The notes under the pieces are model-generated. The model had not been told where the DNA came from. It saw nothing but the letters and a program-made list of their open reading frames with translations, and ran no database searches. Shown one piece after another: positions 33,547-43,700 of a DNA stretch of 51,365 bases. Numbering within the stretch: position 1 is the stretch's first letter; every line of letters begins with the position of its first letter. Both the position numbers and the translations under genes were made by a program. Where the stretch lies: contig JAFXSS010000050.1 in NCBI GenBank assembly GCA_017525455.1, forward strand, positions 1-51,365. Reading direction: 5' to 3'. This DNA comes from Paludibacteraceae bacterium. Lineage in GTDB: Bacteria; Bacteroidota; Bacteroidia; Bacteroidales; Paludibacteraceae.

Positions 33547-36500
33547 TTGAAAAAACTGCTATACATATTGCTGCTTAGTGTGCTGTCGCAACCGATGGTA
33601 GCGCAGATGGTGTACCAATGCGATTTTGAAGATGAAACAGAGCGCAGTCAGTGGGTGCTCAATCCGGGTAACCGAGCCAATAGATGTGAGAACTGGTGGT
33701 ATATGGGTAAGAATGGCGACTACTCAGAGGACGGTCAGTACGGTTTATATGTGGCTACTCAGACTAATCCCGATACGCTAACATATACAACGACGGCGTC
33801 GATGATGACGGTGGCGTACCGTACGCTCACGTTGGAGAAAGGTGAATACACCCTTACGTTTGACTGGATAGGTAAATTTAAGAATATAGGCGTGGAGGGT
33901 GTATATGTGTATTGGGCGCCACAAGCAGCCGATATCGAAGTGGTTTCGATGCCCACTACTGATTTGCTTAATTGGCAAAAACAACCGACTTACAGCCTTA
34001 ATACAGCAGGACAAGCGATTGTCCCATTGTATAATCAAGGCGTATGGGATAGAGGAAATCTTCCGCTAACCATTCATGAAGATACGGAGACACGCATGTT
34101 GATGTTTGTGTTCTATTCGCTGAAGGGTGTTCCGACCAATCCTTCGTTTGCCATTGATAATATTGAAATCAACAAAGTGGTTACATGCGCTGAGCCCACC
34201 AATATCGAACATACGCTTAACAGCGATGGCACTGTGACTGTTTCGTGGCGAGGTGGTGCAGGTGTTGCCGCATACGAAGCGCGTTTGTGCGACCTCCAAA
34301 GCGGCAAGTGGTACAACACGGTGGTATATAACAATCTGTCTTCCTGGAATGCCAAACTGCAGACTGTGTTCTCAGGTCTGGAGGAAGGTGCTCAAATAGT
34401 TCAAATACGTGCGTTGTGTGATGTAGAAGATCAGCAAGTGCATTCCAATTGGGTGTCCTACAGGTTCTTCTACTTTATGCGTGGTGCTCGATGTGTAGAT
34501 TATATGCAATTGGATAAAACGACTTGTTCTTGGCAAACTAATTATAATCTTGATGCAGATGAAAATCCGATAGTGCCGCGTAATTTGACTACTCGTGGAG
34601 CTGTCGATAATGGATATTGGGATTATGAAAACTCGTTGCATACGCTTCATTACATGCCTAATGAATATGATCCGTACACGATGAACCATTTGGCCACCAA
34701 ACCGGAAGGGGCTCTTGCGTCGGTGAGAATAGGCAGATATGCTCCTACACATATGAGCCGCGTTCGTTATAACTATCTTGTCCCCGAAGATGAGGATAAG
34801 ATATTGGTGCTTCGTTATGCGCTCGTTTTACCAAACCCGCATCCTGATCACGTGACATATAACCCGATTTTTGTCATGGAGACCTTGGTCGATGGTCAGC
34901 CTCTTGAGGGGGGATGTGGCGATGCCAACTTCACATCCGGCTATGGTGAGGCCGTTGATTGGGACAATGCAAAGAATTATGGCGGTCAGGATGTGTTCTT
35001 TAAGGATTGGACAACAGTCTCTCTCAACATGAAGGAATATGCAGGAAAGACTTTTACCGTAACGTTTACTACGACCGGTTGCTCGCTTTCCGCTCACGGA
35101 GGATACGGGTATATAACACTTTCGTGTGAGTCCGGCGAGATGTCTGGGTTGAATTGTGGCGAGGAAAATCCGACAACAGATTTCACTGCTCCTGTAGGCT
35201 TTGGTTATCGATGGTGGAAGGACGACAGGGAGCAGGTACTGAGCACACAACGTACGTTCACTATCAGTCCGATGGATACGGCTACCTATCACGTGGATTT
35301 GATTGCATTGGGTAATGAACAATGCTATCATACATTGGACGTATGCGGTATACCTCGTTTGCCGCATATTGAGGCGGGAATGCGTAAGCATGATGTTGTA
35401 CAGTGCCAAAATCAGGTAACATTCTACAACAATTCCCACATCTTGTATAAGGCATACCATAAGGAATGGGACATTAACACGCAAGATAGTATAGTAGTGG
35501 TGGATAGAACATTTACAAGAGGCGAACCCTTACATAATGTGGTATGGAACTTTGGGGATGGAACACCGCGAGAGATGAATACCGACAGCGTGCTTACTCA
35601 TAATTATCCCAAGGAAGGCGGACAATTCACAGCATGGATGATTGGTACGCTTCGAGGTGCAAATGGCGATTGCGTGGACTCTATTCCAATTGAGGTCAAC
35701 GTGCCTCCGGTCGGGTATGCAGATGTGGAGATCCATGCCGGACGTGGTTACCAATTCGTGTATGAAGATGGCACGCGTGGTAATACCTATTGGAGTGTGG
35801 GCAATGATACGATAGAGGAGAAAATAGGCGAATGTGAGCGAACGACTTATCTTTATATCCATGAGACGCAGTTCACCGTTGATACCTCGTTCTGCCAAGG
35901 CGGCTACTTCCAGTTGGGCGACAGGCAGATCTCTGAGTCCGGCACCTATAAGGCATCCCTCAAGAGTCAGCAATGGCCGAATGTGGATAGTATCGTTACG
36001 CTGAATCTGGAGGTTGAACCCACTTTGCAGATTGCGCTTGCTGATACATTGTCCGTTTGTGGTGACCAGAGTGCAATCGTCTTCCCGATTGAAGTCGTAC
36101 AAGGTACGATGGATAGCGTTGTTGTGCTGTTTGATTCCGATGCTACCTTGGCCGGCTTTGATGCCGTATATGGCTTTGACAGGGATGAGGATGTGCGCAT
36201 CGATTTGCCGGATAGCGTCAAGCCGGGATATTACCCTGCCACCTTGCAACTCGGTACGCCGCGTTGTCCGACACCGGATGTGCCGGTAGTGATTGCAATT
36301 AGTTACCCGTCAGCCATCATTGCGCAGAAGGACGGAATCATTGCGCTGTTGAACGAGAATTACAACGGCGGTTATGAGTTCGACAGTTATCAGTGGTATC
36401 GTAACGGCAAACTTATTCCGGGTGCGAATGAATCGTATCTCGTTGTAGGTGAAGAAGACTTGGGCGCGCAATACACGGTCGTACTCACGCGTAGCGGTGA

Positions 36501-36720
36501 TGGCGTTAAGGTGGCTACTTGTCCGATTATTTATAACGGCGGAATGACAGGGCTGGAGGACGTAACTGTCACCGATGAAGGCGAGTGGATGCTGCTGGAT
36601 GTGATGGGACGTGTAGTGATGCCGTCCGTGAGAGCGAATCATCCGCTGACTGCTTCGCCGGGAGTATATATATTGTATAGCCCGACTACCCGTCAGGCTG
36701 TTAAGATTGTGATACAATGA
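33547..36720 (+). CDS. T9SS-secreted surface protein B, paralogue of A
   Basis: A 1,057-residue protein with the same plan as surface protein A: signal peptide (MKKLLYILLLSVLSQPMVAQ), lectin-like N-terminal domain (QCDFEDETERSQWVLNPGN), Fn3-like module (about 215-300), second beta-domain sharing FTxGCSLSxHGGYGYxxLSC with A, PKD-like NVVWNFGDGTP near 664, and a degenerate sorting domain at the end (LLDVMGRVVM, SPGVYILYSP, KIVIQ). It appears to start at TTG 33547; no ATG fits the signal peptide. The stop overlaps the next gene's start (ATGA), so translation is coupled to the barrel protein. Confidence 0.83.
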   Translation: MKKLLYILLLSVLSQPMVAQMVYQCDFEDETERSQWVLNPGNRANRCENWWYMGKNGDYSEDGQYGLYVATQTNPDTLTYTTTASMMTVAYRTLTLEKGEYTLTFDWIGKFKNIGVEGVYVYWAPQAADIEVVSMPTTDLLNWQKQPTYSLNTAGQAIVPLYNQGVWDRGNLPLTIHEDTETRMLMFVFYSLKGVPTNPSFAIDNIEINKVVTCAEPTNIEHTLNSDGTVTVSWRGGAGVAAYEARLCDLQSGKWYNTVVYNNLSSWNAKLQTVFSGLEEGAQIVQIRALCDVEDQQVHSNWVSYRFFYFMRGARCVDYMQLDKTTCSWQTNYNLDADENPIVPRNLTTRGAVDNGYWDYENSLHTLHYMPNEYDPYTMNHLATKPEGALASVRIGRYAPTHMSRVRYNYLVPEDEDKILVLRYALVLPNPHPDHVTYNPIFVMETLVDGQPLEGGCGDANFTSGYGEAVDWDNAKNYGGQDVFFKDWTTVSLNMKEYAGKTFTVTFTTTGCSLSAHGGYGYITLSCESGEMSGLNCGEENPTTDFTAPVGFGYRWWKDDREQVLSTQRTFTISPMDTATYHVDLIALGNEQCYHTLDVCGIPRLPHIEAGMRKHDVVQCQNQVTFYNNSHILYKAYHKEWDINTQDSIVVVDRTFTRGEPLHNVVWNFGDGTPREMNTDSVLTHNYPKEGGQFTAWMIGTLRGANGDCVDSIPIEVNVPPVGYADVEIHAGRGYQFVYEDGTRGNTYWSVGNDTIEEKIGECERTTYLYIHETQFTVDTSFCQGGYFQLGDRQISESGTYKASLKSQQWPNVDSIVTLNLEVEPTLQIALADTLSVCGDQSAIVFPIEVVQGTMDSVVVLFDSDATLAGFDAVYGFDRDEDVRIDLPDSVKPGYYPATLQLGTPRCPTPDVPVVIAISYPSAIIAQKDGIIALLNENYNGGYEFDSYQWYRNGKLIPGANESYLVVGEEDLGAQYTVVLTRSGDGVKVATCPIIYNGGMTGLEDVTVTDEGEWMLLDVMGRVVMPSVRANHPLTASPGVYILYSPTTRQAVKIVIQ

Positions 36721-37646
36721 GCAGACTGCGTTTGTATATAGTGCTATTGTGTATGCTGTCGGTAACAATGCTGACAGCGGCACCGCGTCAGTACAAGTCT
36801 GCTACTGTGTCGCACTGGATTGGCTTGAGCCTGGAGGGCGTTGAGGCCAATGCATTGCCCGGTGGTGAGCAGATTCGCATCAAAGCCGGAGGCGGCGGAG
36901 GCGGACACCTGCTGTATGAATTGCGCACAGGCGGGTTCTTCTTCAATATAGGTGTGGGTGCCGATTATATCATCACCAACACCGCTCTCGATACGTATAC
37001 CGATGCTTTCGGGCGTGTGGATCGCATGGGAGAACCCTTGACCTATCGCTACAACTATAGCAATTATCAAGAGCAGCAACGTCAGTTGCGCTTGCTCATA
37101 CCGTTGCAGATAGGCTATCAGTTTGGTGACTATGTTTACGTCGGAGCCGGTGTGGCTTTTCGCACTCGACCGTTGTTGAATGTAATTGAGACAAGTACTC
37201 GCATGTACACGCAAGGCGAGTATGAGAGGTTTATCGAACCATTCCGCAATGTGCCGAGTTATGGGTTCTGGGCGGAAGACACTTATACCGGTTCAGGTAA
37301 AATGCTAACAACGCATAGTGAAATAGGGCTGGAAGCGGAGGTCGGATCTAATATCCCTCTGAATATTAAATGGATGCGTATACGGGCAGGAGCATTTGTA
37401 GGATTTGATTTACCGATCATTCCGCAGATAGATGCTGAACAAGGAATAAAACTCGTAGATTATTCGGCTGTGGATACCTATTCGCTAACTCAATCACAGG
37501 AGAACTTGAAGGAAAACATCCGGTTCAACAGCATGCTTGATACATCTATGGTTCCGGATAACGCTAAACGCATACGCGTCGGAGTTAAGTTGACAGTCCT
37601 GTTTGATGTAACACCCAAACCGAAACATTGTATGTGCTGGAAATAA
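36717..37646 (+). CDS. Outer-membrane beta-barrel protein paired with surface protein B
   Basis: A 309-residue protein with signal peptide (about 1-22) and a barrel rich in alternating strands (GGGGGHLLYELRTGGFFFNIGVGADY, split by Gly; LLIPLQIGYQFGDYVYVGAGVAF; IRAGAFVGFDLPI), ending in VGVKLTVLFDV plus a short Cys-containing tail (KHCMCWK). The last strand resembles VKFTVLLQM of the OmpA-fused barrel at 31758, so both barrels look related, but this one has no regulatory-like or OmpA domains. It begins in the ATGA overlap with surface protein B. Possibly a PorP/SprF-like partner that secretes or anchors its neighbour; inferred from gene pairing only. Confidence 0.75.
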   Translation: MSRLRLYIVLLCMLSVTMLTAAPRQYKSATVSHWIGLSLEGVEANALPGGEQIRIKAGGGGGGHLLYELRTGGFFFNIGVGADYIITNTALDTYTDAFGRVDRMGEPLTYRYNYSNYQEQQRQLRLLIPLQIGYQFGDYVYVGAGVAFRTRPLLNVIETSTRMYTQGEYERFIEPFRNVPSYGFWAEDTYTGSGKMLTTHSEIGLEAEVGSNIPLNIKWMRIRAGAFVGFDLPIIPQIDAEQGIKLVDYSAVDTYSLTQSQENLKENIRFNSMLDTSMVPDNAKRIRVGVKLTVLFDVTPKPKHCMCWK

Positions 37647-37713
37647 GGTGCTCAAAAGTAAAAAAGAAAACTCAAAAAGGAGTTCATTATATTATTAACT
37701 AAATCTTTAAGGT

Positions 37714-40700
37714 ATGAAGAAAACTTTACTCTCAACATTGTTGCTGATGCTATTGTCAGTAGCAACGTTCGCAGCCAAAGAAGATCTCTATGCGCTGTAC
37801 ACGGGGTTTGAGGACGGTGCTATTCCAGAAGGATGGATTCAGGAAAATGTATCCGGCCAAACCTTATGGGCTGTTGAAAAAGCAGACACCGCGCTGTATC
37901 CTTCAAGTGCTGTAGCTGGAGACTATCGTTTGTTGTTACGTAACAACACCGAACAGACTCAGCGTTTTATTACGCGTTTGATTACTCCGGTGATGGATTT
38001 GCGTGAGGTGACACTTCCGGTTTTGATGTTCTCGCACGCCCAGCAGCAACGTACAGGCGATGTGGATACGCTGCGTGTCTATTATCGCTCAACGGCTGAA
38101 TCACGTTGGGTTCTGCTTGCCACCTATCCTGACGGCAAGACCAACAAGTACCCCAACTGGACGGATGAAATTATCGATCTCCCCGCTCAAAGTGCTACCT
38201 ATCAACTGGCCTTTGAGGGTATAGATAATTTCGGTCGTGGCATAGCACTTGACGAAATCATCGTTCGTCCAATGCCTACTTGCGATGTGCCCACCCAGCT
38301 TAGTGCCGGATCTATTTCCACTTCAGGAGCAGTCATCTCATGGCTTGCTTCGATGGATGCGGATAGCATTGAGGTCGTTGTGGCAACAGCGGAATTGGAT
38401 CCGGAGAACATTGATATGTCAGCCATTGCGCTGCACAAGTTCACGCCATATTTCAATGATACGCTGATAGGCTTGAAACGTAACACAACGTACTATTGGT
38501 ATGTCAACTCCTATTGCTCCGGAGAAGTGAGCGGATGGGCAGGCAGTTCTTTCCGTACACGTAACTTAGCCTCTATCCCTTACACCCAGCAGTTCAACCT
38601 GCCGTATGCACAGGACGTGGTGAACCACATGGCATACATGACGCAAGGAACGAGTATTCTGAGGTCTGATGGCACGATGGAGTATATGCCGTTCGTAAAC
38701 CAGAATACGAATACCGATCGTCCCCGCTATTCGTACGATAGCACCAGTTGCTATGTGTTTGCCGGTGGTCGTTCGGTATCAACAGCTATTCCTGCAGGGG
38801 AATATGTATATGGAACAACACCTGAGTTGGATGTTGACGATATCTCGAAACTGACAGTATCGTTCTGGGGGTCTGCCTATACGTATGTGAGTGATGACTA
38901 TGAGTCCGCTATCATTGTGGGGGTAATGGCCAATCCGGATGATTATTCCACATTTGTTCCTGTAGATACGTTCCGTGTGACCAAACAATACCAATTCGCC
39001 AAATTTACTTGCGACTTGGCAAAGTATAAAGGAGACGGAAAGTATGTGGCATTGTCTTCAGATTTCAAGGAGAAGAAGAACCTCTTCTATGTGGATAATC
39101 TGGAGGTAAACTATTCCCCGGCTGTAGCTGCACCGGAGGGAATATCCATCTCGGCAGTTGACTACAATAAGATTACCGTGAATGTGGCAGACCTCAAGGG
39201 CGCTGACTCCTGGAATCTGGTGGTTGCTTCTGATTTTAACTATAATGGCAAAAAACCATCCAAAGTGCTGCTTGAAAAAACCGGGTTGACCGGTTCGTCT
39301 TTCACGATTGAAGAGGATACAATCACAAACAAGATTGTTCAAGTATATGTTCAAGCTGTCAAGGGCGGTCAAGTATCTGCATGGTCGCTGCCGGAGGTAA
39401 TCAAAGTTCCCGGGCTGTGCCAACTCCCGTATGAATTGCCGTTCAGTGGCAAGTCAACCCAATATGACTATCGCGATTCGTATAGCAACTATGTGCGTTA
39501 TATCTCATCGCGTAGCACATTCTGGGATTTGAACTATGATGCAGTCGTGGATAATGGAGCGATATCTCGTACACCGTGGTACTATTCTTCCGGACCGGCA
39601 ATAGTAATGAGTTATGTTGGCGAATATATCGCATTACCCGCAGTCAAGGACTTGAAGAATACGTATGTGCGTTTCTCGTTCTCGCCGTATTATTCCTCAG
39701 AGGGTTATGTGGATGATGCCCGTCTTGCACTTGGCGTGATGACTGATCCGTTGGATTTCTCGACTTTCGATTCGTTGGCAGTATTTGACGGAACGGGTGT
39801 GCTCGTACCACGTCAGAAAGAGATTACGTATGCATTTGATGAGTATAAAGGCGAAGGTAAGTATATCGCATTCAAGTATGTATTGCCAAAGAGCGAGAAG
39901 GACGGTAATGGCGTAAACATCTATTTTGCTAATGTTTACTCACAAGGAGAGTGTCCTCTTGCTTCTTCCATTCAGACTGTAATCGGTGCTACCGATTTGG
40001 CTCTGTCATGGAAGGGGGAAACGGAGCAAAAGTATATAGCTCGTATTATTGCCACCAAGCCAAAGTCAACCGAGGCTGATACGATTGTTATGGATTCGTT
40101 GGTAACGGGAACTTCTGCTCTACTCGAGGGCTTGAAGCCTCATACCTCTTACTATTACAATGTCGGAACTAAGTGCCCGAGTGATACCACATGGGGTACT
40201 CCTCAGTTGTTCACTACGAACTGTTTGGCAGCAGAGCCGCTTCCGTATGTAGAAGGCTTTGAATCGTATGCTTCCGGTGCTAATACCAAACGCAAACCTG
40301 ATTGCTGGAACATTTCCGGATGGAGTGCGTATGCTCCTCCAAGTGGCGGTAGTGAGTCGGTTAGTTACTATCCGTATATCTACAATAGCGCATCGTATGT
40401 GCACGGTGGCAGCCAATGTCTGGTAATAGGTGCTTCGAGTACCTCCAGTACCAACCAGTGGCTTGCACTTCCGGTTATGGACGCTGAGGTAAATACACTT
40501 CAGATGTCCTTCTGGCTGCGCTCACCGCTTAATGGATATAACGATACAATCTTCATCGGATTGCAACCGGAAGATGCTAAGGACTTGAGCAACTTTGAGC
40601 AGATTGCCTATGTGATTGCTCCGAACGTAAGTGGAAAGTACTACGAGTATATCGTCAGGTTTGACGGATACCAAGGAACATCAGCAGGCAAGCGCCTTAC

Positions 40701-43700
40701 ATTCCTCAAGCGTTCCACAGCTCAACACTACTGGTATATCGATGATATCAAAGTTGAGCCGCTGGCAGCATGCGCTAAGATTACTGATGTTGACTTCTCT
40801 ACAATAGGCGTTACCGGTGCTACCGTTAAGTGGACGTCAGAAACGGCTTCGGAGTGGGAAGTTATCATGGCTACCAAGTCGCTTGATCAGGCTGCGTTCG
40901 ATACCATCAACAAAGCCGAGATTGATAGTGCGGTTATCCTGGTATGGGAACGTGTTACCACCAATCCTTATGTTCTAAGTAGCGATCTGGCCAATGTAAA
41001 CACTACGTATTATGTTTACGTTCGTGGCATTTGTGATGGCCAGTATGGTTATTGGAGCAATGAGGCTTCGTTTGCTACCCTCTGTAGTGCTGAAGACATT
41101 GAGGCATACACCGAGAACTTCCAGACGCAGGCAAATGCCAGTTGTTGGACAATGGGTGTACGCTCCGGTACCAGCAACGCTCCTTCGTTCAATACGAATG
41201 GCTACTTGTATATATTTAATACCACATCCTCCGATGGTGCATACGCTGTTATGCCGCCTATGGATACGGAGGATATAAGCCAATATCAGATATCGTTTGA
41301 TGCACATGGCGGTACTGGTGCTGCTTATCTCAAAGAAGTGACGGTAGGTATCGTTACCAACGCGGCTGACTTGTCAACCTTTGAAGCGATGAATACCCTT
41401 TCGCTTAATCAGGTTGCCGCAACTTCTGCAGCCACAAACTTCGGCTTCGATGAGGCATATCGTTATACAGTACGCTTCTCAGGTTATGAAGGCGACTGGC
41501 GTGGCAGCAAGGGTAACCGTGTGATGTTCATTTCGGAATCGGGTGAAAAAGCCAATTATGTATATGTTGACAATATCAAGTTCAACAAGATTGGTGCAGT
41601 GCTTGAGCCTCTTGAGGTATGGGCAACTGAAGTTGGAATGGATTATGCTGAGCTTACTTGGGATACCGTTGGCACTAAGTATAACGTCAAGGTATCGACC
41701 AAACGTATTGATCCGGAAACTGAAGCCGGTGATAAGTTCGACCAGATTGTTAATGGTAATGGCGTCCGCGTTGAAGGTCTGACGATGCTTACACGCTATT
41801 ATGTATATATACAGACAGTTGGTGCTGAGAGCAATAGCCTGTGGTCGAACGTACGTTGGTTCAGCACGGTATGTCCACCGTCGTATAGCCTGCCATATAA
41901 GAATGACTTCAGCGGCAAGGTTGTTCCGACTTCGTCACCGTATGCAGGTGTAGATTGCTGGCAACTGTACTATGACAATGTGGCTATTGAAGATTACCTA
42001 AGTGGTTCGTCGTTCTATTGCCGTCCGTATGCATCTGCTAACAAGGCGGGAACTGTAACTGGTGATAATGGCCTGTACCTTGGTAGTACACTCGGTAGCA
42101 CAACGGTTAATCCGAAGACGGCTATCGCAGTAATGCCGGCATTAGAAACAGACCTGAGTAAAGCAATGCTTGAGTTTGATTGGAAATCAAGTGTTACAAC
42201 GAATACAGAATCTGCTCCCAACCTCCGCAAGTTGGCATATGGTATTGCGACAGAAGTTGACTCGTTGGAAGCCATACTTAATACGATAGAATGGCTTGAT
42301 ACCATTACCACAGAGGGGTACATCGGGACATGGAAACACGAGATGCTTCCATTGAACAAGTATGCTGGTGAAGGCAAGTACATCGTACTGGCGCAGTTTG
42401 GAGGCAACGGTGTGGCTGCTTCTACAGTCGCGTACGCTTATTTGGATAACGTGTTGGTTTCTCAAGCACCGGCTGTATTCCCGCCGGCTTCAATTGAGTG
42501 CGGCAAGACCTTCGGCTCTACAGCTGAACTCAGTTGGAATCAAACACTCGGTAATTATAGCCAGTGGCAGGTTGTAGCTGTTCCTGCAGGTGAAGCTATT
42601 CCTGAGAATCCGACCGTACAGACCTTCAATGCAACATCAGGAGTATTTACCGGTCTGAATGGAGCAACCGAATACGACTTCTATGTACGTGCGGTTGATA
42701 CCAATGGCCAAGTATCACCTTGGGTGGCATCGCCTGCTACGGGCACAACGCTTTACCTTGTTGAGGTCGCTGATGCATCTTGGGATTTCGATGATAAGAA
42801 CGACGTGGTACAGTATGGAACTTCTGCAACCTATATTATGCAAAAAGGTTGGTTGCAGGGAATGTCGAAGGGAACCTACAGCCAGAGCAACGTGCCGTAT
42901 ATCCAGAAGAATACAATATCTACTGCTGCTGCCTCACTGGGTAAGCGCACTTCATGGTATTCATTCTCGGGAGATAGTTGCTTGCGATTCTATAGTACAA
43001 GTTCTATTGGATCATATGCTGTAATACCTCAAATCAATTGCAACCTTGATTCGATGCAACTTCGTTTCAAAGCCCGTCCGGGTTATGGTAATGAAAACAC
43101 GGGAGCATACTCTAATACGTATGCCAAAGGTACTTACAGCCGTTCAGTTACTATCGGTTATATGACTGACCCGTATGATTTCTCTACCTTCAAAGAAATT
43201 ACAACTTACAAGGCGGATGAAGTTACAGCCACCAAACTAGAGGACGATCCCGAGGGAACGAACTTCTGGCGTGAGCTAACCATCCCATTGTATGGTGTCG
43301 GTGAAGGTAAGTATCTTGCGTTTGCAACAGGTTATGACCAAACGAACTATATGTATATCGACGATGTGATTGTGGAGAAGGAAACCGGCTGTTCTGTTCC
43401 TGTGCGTCTGGCTGTTGACTCGCTGGCATACGATGCTGCGAAGTTCGTATGGGGTAGCGGTAAGACCGCATGGGATGTGCAGGTTATTACGGATTCTGTA
43501 GGCGGTGGTGATAGTATAATTGTCGCGTCAACGGTTAATGAACTTGCATTCACTGTGATGGAACTGACCGAGAAGACCAATTATACATTCCGTGTACGCT
43601 CGAACTGCGGTGAGGATAATGTCAGTGATTGGGTATCAGTGGCATTTACCACGCCTTGTGAGCCAACAGATCAGATGAATGCTGTTTGGAGCTTTAATAA

